64,000 nt of DNA. Source: Stenotrophomonas sp. SAU14A_NAIMI4_5. GTDB taxonomy: Bacteria; Pseudomonadota; Gammaproteobacteria; Xanthomonadales; Xanthomonadaceae. Positions 57,099-64,000 of this stretch are shown here, in pieces. The stretch lies in NCBI RefSeq assembly GCF_003086795.1, contig NZ_CP026003.1, positions 3,398,579 through 3,462,578 of the forward strand, given 5' to 3'. Both the position numbers and the translations under genes were made by a program. The notes under the pieces were generated by a model. That model was not told the DNA's origin. It worked only from the letters and a program-made list of their open reading frames with translations, and searched no databases. How positions within the stretch are numbered: position 1 is the stretch's first letter; each line of letters starts with the position of its first letter.

Positions 57099-57758
57099 AT
57101 GATGAAGGAACTCGAAGGGAAGTTGTTCAGTGCGCTGGGTATCCCGCAGGCACTTTACGCGTTGCTCCTGACGTTGCCGCTGCTTGCGGCGTGTGCAAGC
57201 AAGGAGCGCACGCCGCCGCCGTATGAGGCCAATCCGTCGCCGAAGGAGGCGTACGAGGTCGTCATCACGACGCATGACGCGCCTGAGGATATGTTCCTGT
57301 CAACCGTCGCGGTGGGTTATGTGATCGCGGATGAGAGCTGCCTGCCGCCCATCGACAACTTCGAGGGCGTCAGGTACGGGATCGAAAAGCATCTGCTCAC
57401 GATTCCCTTCAGGAAGATTGCTCCAGATAAATATGTCGGAACCTATTTCCGCGATGGAATGGCGAGCAAGGACTACTTTGGCCATGGCGTCTGCTCATGG
57501 GACGTCCAGTACGTCGGCGCAAGCCTCAAGACACGCCGCACTGAATCCTTCACTTACTTCAGCATCAGCACAACGCCGGAAAAGAAAAAAGTCACCCGTT
57601 ACAACTCAAAGGAGATCAGGCCACTTCTGGATGACGGTCAGATCTATCCCGCCAGTGACTTCTCTGAGTCCAGATTTGAGAAGGAAATCAGCGCCACCGA
57701 CCGAAGTAAATTTTTCTCGTACAGCATATCAATCATCACAAGGAAGGATGAAGAATGA
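57099..57758 (+). CDS. Lipoprotein, candidate immunity protein (cassette 2)
   Basis: A 219-residue lipoprotein (signal LYALLLTLPLLAACASKE, Cys near 32). The N-terminal mature region is almost the same as cassette 1 (TPPPYEANPSPKEAYEVVIT). The middle is divergent (IEKHLLTIPFRKIAPDKYVG against PDTHTLEVPIKRTGKREYTG), as expected if each copy is matched to its own toxin. The end, FFSYSIS, is shared. It overlaps the lipase start by four bases. The periplasmic immunity role is inferred from position. Confidence 0.72.
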   Translation: MMKELEGKLFSALGIPQALYALLLTLPLLAACASKERTPPPYEANPSPKEAYEVVITTHDAPEDMFLSTVAVGYVIADESCLPPIDNFEGVRYGIEKHLLTIPFRKIAPDKYVGTYFRDGMASKDYFGHGVCSWDVQYVGASLKTRRTESFTYFSISTTPEKKKVTRYNSKEIRPLLDDGQIYPASDFSESRFEKEISATDRSKFFSYSISIITRKDEE

Positions 57759-59011
57759 ACTCTAGAATCCATGCCGGATTGTCTGACGCAACTTATCAAG
57801 CTCCCAAGAGGGACAAGGATGGGGAGCCTGAGCACATCAACATCGGCGATCAGGAATTCGTTCCTGTAAAGCATATGGACCTGCCAAGCGGCTATCAGGG
57901 CACAATCTATAAAAACGTGGAAACCGGCGATTACGTCGTCGCTCATCGCGGCACCGAATTTGACCGCGAGCCGCTCAAGGACGGCGCGATCGACCTCGGG
58001 ATGGTCACCACCCGCTTCAATGGACAATTGAAGGACGCCCTGGAACTCACGCGTGAGGCCAAGGAAATGGCTGACCGCGATGGTACGAAAGTATCCGTCA
58101 CCGGACACTCGCTCGGGGGAGCTCTGGCCCAGGTCACCGCGCACCATTACAACCTGCCCGGCGAAGCCTTCAATCCCTATGGCGCCAACAGCCTGGGTTA
58201 TCGCATTCCAGCAGGCCAGCCCACGAACGCTGCGCCTTTCACCAATCATGTAATGGCCGGTGATTTCGTCAGTGCGGGGGGCAGGCATTACGGCAGTGTC
58301 GAGATGTACGCGCTTCCCAGCGAGCTGAGGACGCTGCGCCATGCCGATTTCGCTTCCCGCGTGCTTGGCGGAGTAGCCAGCGAGGCCATTAAACCCCTCG
58401 CAGCAGGTGCGCTGGGTGATTCCCATCGGATGAAGCACTTTGTCGATCACGTTGAAAATGGCGTACAGGTCAAATCGGTGCTCGAAAATCCCTCGGCGCG
58501 CATCACCGATCCTGACGACCAGCGCCGCGTCGATGCCTATCGCACCAGCATTCACCAAGTGCGTTCCACCGCCACGGTGATTGCTCGCGGGGCTCCCGGC
58601 CTTGCAATGGATGCCGTGGATGCAATCCGTGGTCCGGATGAGTCAGGTGCCTACGCACAGCGCCAAGCAGCCGCCAAGCACGCAACTCCTGCGTTCAACC
58701 CTGCCGAGCACCGCAATGCCCCCGGCTCCGACGGCGGACCCAGGCGGGAAAACCCCAGCTTCCACAGCGAGTCCCCCCTGGGGAATCGATTGAATGACCT
58801 GCTCAACGCAGATCCCGATCGCTTCAAGGTTCTCAACCAACAGGCGTCCACGCTCAATGCCGGGCAGGCGCTGGATACCCAGGTGCGCAACCAGGCAAAC
58901 GCCGAGGAACGGGCGCGCGAGCACGCGCAGAGCTCGGCCCAGCAGCCGCAGCAGCAGGCCGCCCAGCAGACAAGCCAACAAGAACACGCTGCATCGGCCG
59001 TGGGCCGTTGA
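57755..59011 (+). CDS. Lipase-like effector candidate (cassette 2, intact)
   Basis: A 418-residue protein without a signal peptide. The lipase fold is at about 45-260: VVAHRGTEFDREPLKDGAID, the nucleophile Ser 119 in VTGHSLGG, and NPYGANSLGYRIP. The rest is helical, with a Gln-rich tail (about 370-418) ending EHAASAVGR. From memory, the RGTEFDR-KDG-DLGMV stretch and Gln-rich end resemble lipase-type effectors of the Xanthomonadales type IV secretion system. The usual HPDH and GLxRID marks of their recruitment domain are not obvious here. Likely an antibacterial phospholipase; inference. Confidence 0.75.
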   Translation: MNSRIHAGLSDATYQAPKRDKDGEPEHINIGDQEFVPVKHMDLPSGYQGTIYKNVETGDYVVAHRGTEFDREPLKDGAIDLGMVTTRFNGQLKDALELTREAKEMADRDGTKVSVTGHSLGGALAQVTAHHYNLPGEAFNPYGANSLGYRIPAGQPTNAAPFTNHVMAGDFVSAGGRHYGSVEMYALPSELRTLRHADFASRVLGGVASEAIKPLAAGALGDSHRMKHFVDHVENGVQVKSVLENPSARITDPDDQRRVDAYRTSIHQVRSTATVIARGAPGLAMDAVDAIRGPDESGAYAQRQAAAKHATPAFNPAEHRNAPGSDGGPRRENPSFHSESPLGNRLNDLLNADPDRFKVLNQQASTLNAGQALDTQVRNQANAEERAREHAQSSAQQPQQQAAQQTSQQEHAASAVGR

Positions 59012-59029
59012 AGTACCGGAGACAGCTTC

Positions 59030-59605
59030 ATGGATGAACGGCAACTCGAAGACCTGATCAGCAAGACGGCCTTGCTGATGGAGCGCTACCAACGACTGTG
59101 CACGGAAATGAGCGAGCAGCAGACACAGCTCTCAACCGCACTGAACGGGTTGACGCAGTCGCTGCCCGGCCAGCTTCGTGCCGGCACCGATGCCGCCATT
59201 GCCGGCCTCAGCGGCGAGGGCGCTGCGGCCGTCAAGCAGGCCTTGCTGGGGCCGGTGGGTGCGTATGAGCAGCAACTGGCCGCATCGGCCGACCATGTCG
59301 GTCGCAGCATCGATGGATTGTCTGCCGAGGTGAAGCGCCTGCAGCTGGCTTCACGCGGTGTGCTGTGGAAGAGCCTGGCCATCACCGTGGCCGCAGTTGC
59401 GGTGCTGCTGGGCGGCGCCGTCTGGCTGGGGGGGCGCTACCAGACGGAGATCGAACGCAGCCAGATCGAGGCCGACCTGCTGCGCGCCTACAACCGCGCC
59501 GATGTGGTGCTGTGCGGAAAGGAGCAGTTGTGCGCCAACGTGGAAACGCGCGGCGCGGGCATGGGTGAAAACGGGCGGTACCGGGTGGTGCGTCCCCGCC
59601 AATAG
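59030..59605 (+). CDS. Coiled-coil membrane protein (cassette 2)
   Basis: A 191-residue protein. Residues 1-105 are coiled coil (MDERQLEDLISKTALLMERY and on), one membrane helix lies at 113-134 (WKSLAITVAAVAVLLGGAVW), and a short domain with two Cys follows (VVLCGKEQLCANVETRGAG). Relatives in Xanthomonadaceae are often auto-named relaxation protein, a name with no evident basis. It follows the lipase after 18 bases, so it belongs to the cassette, perhaps as an accessory or delivery partner. Confidence 0.72.
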   Translation: MDERQLEDLISKTALLMERYQRLCTEMSEQQTQLSTALNGLTQSLPGQLRAGTDAAIAGLSGEGAAAVKQALLGPVGAYEQQLAASADHVGRSIDGLSAEVKRLQLASRGVLWKSLAITVAAVAVLLGGAVWLGGRYQTEIERSQIEADLLRAYNRADVVLCGKEQLCANVETRGAGMGENGRYRVVRPRQ

Positions 59606-59626
59606 GCGGGGACGGCCACGACGTGA

Positions 59627-62212
<2,586 letters not shown>

Positions 62213-62261
62213 TGCGAATCCTCATCGGTCATCAGTGCCGGCCGCGCCGGCGATGCAGGGA

Positions 62262-62289
62262 AGATGCGGTTGCCCCACCCGGTTTCAAG
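62262..62289 (-). promoter_or_regulatory. Heat-shock (sigma-32-type) promoter of clpB
   Basis: On the minus strand, CTTGAA (62284-62289) and CCGCATCT (62262-62269) are separated by 14 bases. The consensus is CTTGAA-N13-16-CCCCATNT, so there is one mismatch. It lies 50 bases before the clpB start. Confidence 0.75.
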
Positions 62290-62418
62290 GGTGGCTGCGA
62301 CTGCACCGTGGGGTCGGTCAGCCTGCGGCAAGCATGCGCCTGCGGCCGTGGGCAGCGCGTTGATCCCGCGCAATCCGTGCGCAGGGGCTGGCACCCGGCA
62401 CCCGCCGATGCCATACTT

Positions 62419-62437
62419 GCGAATCCTTCTCATTTCG
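62419..62437 (+). promoter_or_regulatory. Candidate Fur box before the sigma/anti-sigma pair
   Basis: The 19 bases GCGAATCCTTCTCATTTCG share about 13 positions with typical gammaproteobacterial Fur boxes (GCAAATGATTCTCATTTGC type). They end five bases before the first possible start of the sigma gene, where iron repression would be expected. Confidence 0.45.
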
Positions 62438-62441
62438 ATCC

Positions 62442-62957
62442 ATGCGCGACCGCGCCTTCCGCATGCACGCACACGACGAGCAACTCGGCACGCTGTACCG
62501 CGACCACCACCGGTGGCTGCAGGGCTGGCTGAGCGGCCGCGTAGGCAATCGCGATGTAGCCGATGACCTCACCCAGGACACCTTCGCGCGCCTGCTGCAG
62601 GGCCGCGATCTGGCCGCGCTGCGCGAGCCGCGCGCGTTCCTGACCACCGTGGCGCGCGGGCTGGCCGCCAACTGGTTCCGCCGCCAGGCACTGGAACGCG
62701 CCTACCTGGAGTACCTGGCGCAGTTCCCCGAACCGGTGCTGCCCTCGCTGGAGGAGCAGGCACTGGTGCGCGAAGCGCTGCAGCAGATCGACGCGATGCT
62801 CGATGGGCTGCCGGCGATGGCGCGCCGCGTGTTCCTGCTGGCGCAGTTCGATGGCCTGCGCTACGAGGCCATCAGCGCGCAGCTGGGGCTGTCACTGTCC
62901 ACGGTGAAGCGGCACATGAAGCGCGCACTGATGGGCTGCCTGGCGCACGCCTGCTGA
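62442..62957 (+). CDS. FecI-type ECF RNA polymerase sigma factor
   Basis: A 171-residue extracytoplasmic-function sigma factor. Region 2 at about 15-85 (LYRDHHRWLQGWLSGRVG, DDLTQDTFARLL) and region 4 at about 115-165 (LPAMARRVFLLAQFDGLRYE, LGLSLSTVKRHMKRAL). The IAxxLGLSLSTVKRHMKRAL end is typical of FecI, which drives iron-siderophore receptor genes on signal from FecR. ATG 62463 is an alternative start. The next gene follows after two bases. Confidence 0.92.
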   Translation: MRDRAFRMHAHDEQLGTLYRDHHRWLQGWLSGRVGNRDVADDLTQDTFARLLQGRDLAALREPRAFLTTVARGLAANWFRRQALERAYLEYLAQFPEPVLPSLEEQALVREALQQIDAMLDGLPAMARRVFLLAQFDGLRYEAISAQLGLSLSTVKRHMKRALMGCLAHAC

Positions 62958-62959
62958 GC

Positions 62960-63928
62960 ATGGGCATCGATGCTGCAGGCGAGCGGGCGCTGCCGCCCCG
63001 GGTGCTGGAACAGGCCGCCGACTGGCTGATGCGCCTGCACGAGGATGGCAGTGCCGTGCAGCGCGCGCAGTGGCAGCGCTGGCACGATGTCGACCCCGAC
63101 CATGCGCGTGCCTGGCAGCGTGCCGAACGGCTGCTGGCGCTGAGTGGCCAGGTACCCCCTGCCCTCGCCCACGGCGCGCTGCAGCGCCCCGCATCGCCAG
63201 GACGCCGCGCTGTGCTGCGCAGCATCGCCGCCCTGCTGGTCGCGCCGCTGGGTGGCTGGCTGGCCTGGCGCCTGTACGACGGTGCCGCCTGGGATGCCAG
63301 CGTGCGCACCGCCGTGGGCGAACGCCGCCGCCACATGCTGGACGATGGCAGTGTGCTGCAGCTGGACACCGACACCGCCGTGGACATCGCCTTCGATGGC
63401 CAGCAGCGCCTGCTGCGGCTGCGGCGCGGGCAGGTGCTGGTGGAGACCGCGGCCGATCCACGGCAGCCTGCGCGGCCGTTCCTCGTTGCTACGCCGCAGG
63501 GCATGCTGCAGGCACTCGGCACCCGCTTCAGCGTTCGCCTGTTCAGCGAGGACGCGCTTCTGGTGGTGCAGCAGGGGGCAGTGCGCATCGACATCGGCAC
63601 GCTGCAGCGCCGGGTTGATGCCGGGCAGCAGCAACGCTGGAGCCGGCAATCACTGCCCGCACCGCAGCCGGCCAGCGCCGGCACCGACGCATGGACCCAC
63701 GGCATGCTGGTGGCCGATGCCCTGCCACTGCAGCAACTGGTGCAGGAACTGGGCCGCTATCACCGCCGCTGGCTGCGCGTGGATCCAGCCATCGCCGCAC
63801 TCCCCGTGTCCGGTGCCTACCCGCTGGATGATCTTGATCGCAGCCTGTCGATGATCGCGACGACCTACGCTGTGCAGGTCCAGCCGGGCCTGTGGACCCA
63901 GCTGCGCCCCGCCGCCACGCGCGGATGA
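62960..63928 (+). CDS. FecR-type sigma regulator
   Basis: An inner-membrane signal transducer of 322 residues. A cytoplasmic sigma-binding part (about 1-80, ADWLMRLHEDGSAVQRAQWQ) is followed by one membrane helix near 85-100 (LRSIAALLVAPLGGWLAW). The periplasmic FecR domain contains VGERRRHMLDDGSVLQLDTD and ALGTRFSVRLFSEDALLVVQ. A C-terminal STN-like part (ELGRYHRRWLRVDPAIAALP) follows, which in relatives touches the receptor. Paired with the FecI gene. Confidence 0.92.
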   Translation: MGIDAAGERALPPRVLEQAADWLMRLHEDGSAVQRAQWQRWHDVDPDHARAWQRAERLLALSGQVPPALAHGALQRPASPGRRAVLRSIAALLVAPLGGWLAWRLYDGAAWDASVRTAVGERRRHMLDDGSVLQLDTDTAVDIAFDGQQRLLRLRRGQVLVETAADPRQPARPFLVATPQGMLQALGTRFSVRLFSEDALLVVQQGAVRIDIGTLQRRVDAGQQQRWSRQSLPAPQPASAGTDAWTHGMLVADALPLQQLVQELGRYHRRWLRVDPAIAALPVSGAYPLDDLDRSLSMIATTYAVQVQPGLWTQLRPAATRG

Positions 63929-63986
63929 CACTTTTTCCTGTTTCGGGTGGCAGAGGGAGTGAAACCCTTTATTCCTCCCGATCCCC

Positions 63987-64000
63987 ATGCCCATGAATTC
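63987..64000 (+). CDS. Probable start of a TonB-dependent receptor, cut by the window end
   Basis: An ATG at 63987 (or 63993) lies 58 bases after fecR, and only four or five codons are visible. In FecI-FecR loci the third gene is normally the TonB-dependent receptor whose loading starts the signal. This call is by context alone. Confidence 0.3.

Noticed and set aside
57755..59011. XVIPCD recruitment domain on the lipase
   Set aside because: The C-terminus is Gln-rich as in such effectors, but I could not find the HPDH or GLxRID signatures by eye. Left open for an HMM search.

Overview
The window is high-GC chromosomal DNA from a gammaproteobacterium of the family Xanthomonadaceae, almost certainly a Stenotrophomonas. 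The evidence is a chromosomal L2-type class A beta-lactamase with its AmpR regulator, a copLAB copper cluster, many short GTAG-headed palindromic repeats like those described in S. maltophilia, and the gene order yebC-ruvC-ruvA-kup-ruvB-ybgC-tolQRAB-pal-cpoB-queE-queC. The L2 sequence departs enough from the clinical S. maltophilia form, as I remember it, that another species of the genus is plausible. The species call is inference.

Layout. Positions 1-12.5 kb: a TPR membrane protein cut by the window edge, relA, pgaC-pgaD without pgaA or pgaB, a small secreted protein, hrpA, dps and recQ. Positions 12.5-20.4 kb: the copper operon copL-copA-copB, a GNAT acetyltransferase, a zinc-ribbon protein, a CPBP protease, a lone receiver protein, two tandem secreted esterases and an untracked 33-residue TatA-like membrane peptide. 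Positions 20.4-24.6 kb are accessory: small genes of unknown function, one behind a strongly structured leader, then decayed mobile DNA with a nonsense-broken alpA next to tRNA-Lys. Positions 24.7-40.8 kb: a long minus-strand run with the queuosine genes, the complete Tol-Pal operon, ruvABC split by kup, yebC, and aspS with small companions. Positions 41-45.5 kb: a DUF3011 protein, a lipoprotein, blaL2 and ampR. An unknown membrane-protein gene lies between blaL2 and ampR, so they are not directly divergent. Positions 45.5-54.5 kb: an ABC-F protein (YheS type), a TonB-dependent receptor, a YbaL antiporter, metY and a secreted protein. Positions 54.5-59.6 kb: two tandem copies of a lipoprotein / lipase / coiled-coil cassette, each behind a perfect CRP/Clp palindrome at the same promoter distance; the first lipase is frameshifted. 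Positions 59.6-64 kb: clpB behind a sigma-32-like promoter, then a FecI/FecR pair leading into what is probably a TonB receptor.

Main points of interest. (1) Four copies of a composite repeat built round a long hairpin, in three intergenic regions. Its arms differ from copy to copy but remain complementary within each copy. (2) The duplicated lipase cassettes, which look like effector-immunity modules with shared Clp-type control. (3) The gene inserted between ampR and blaL2, with a perfect LysR-type palindrome left beside ampR. (4) A leader with two mutually exclusive hairpins before the gene at 21148.

All family assignments come from reading the translated sequence; no database search was run.
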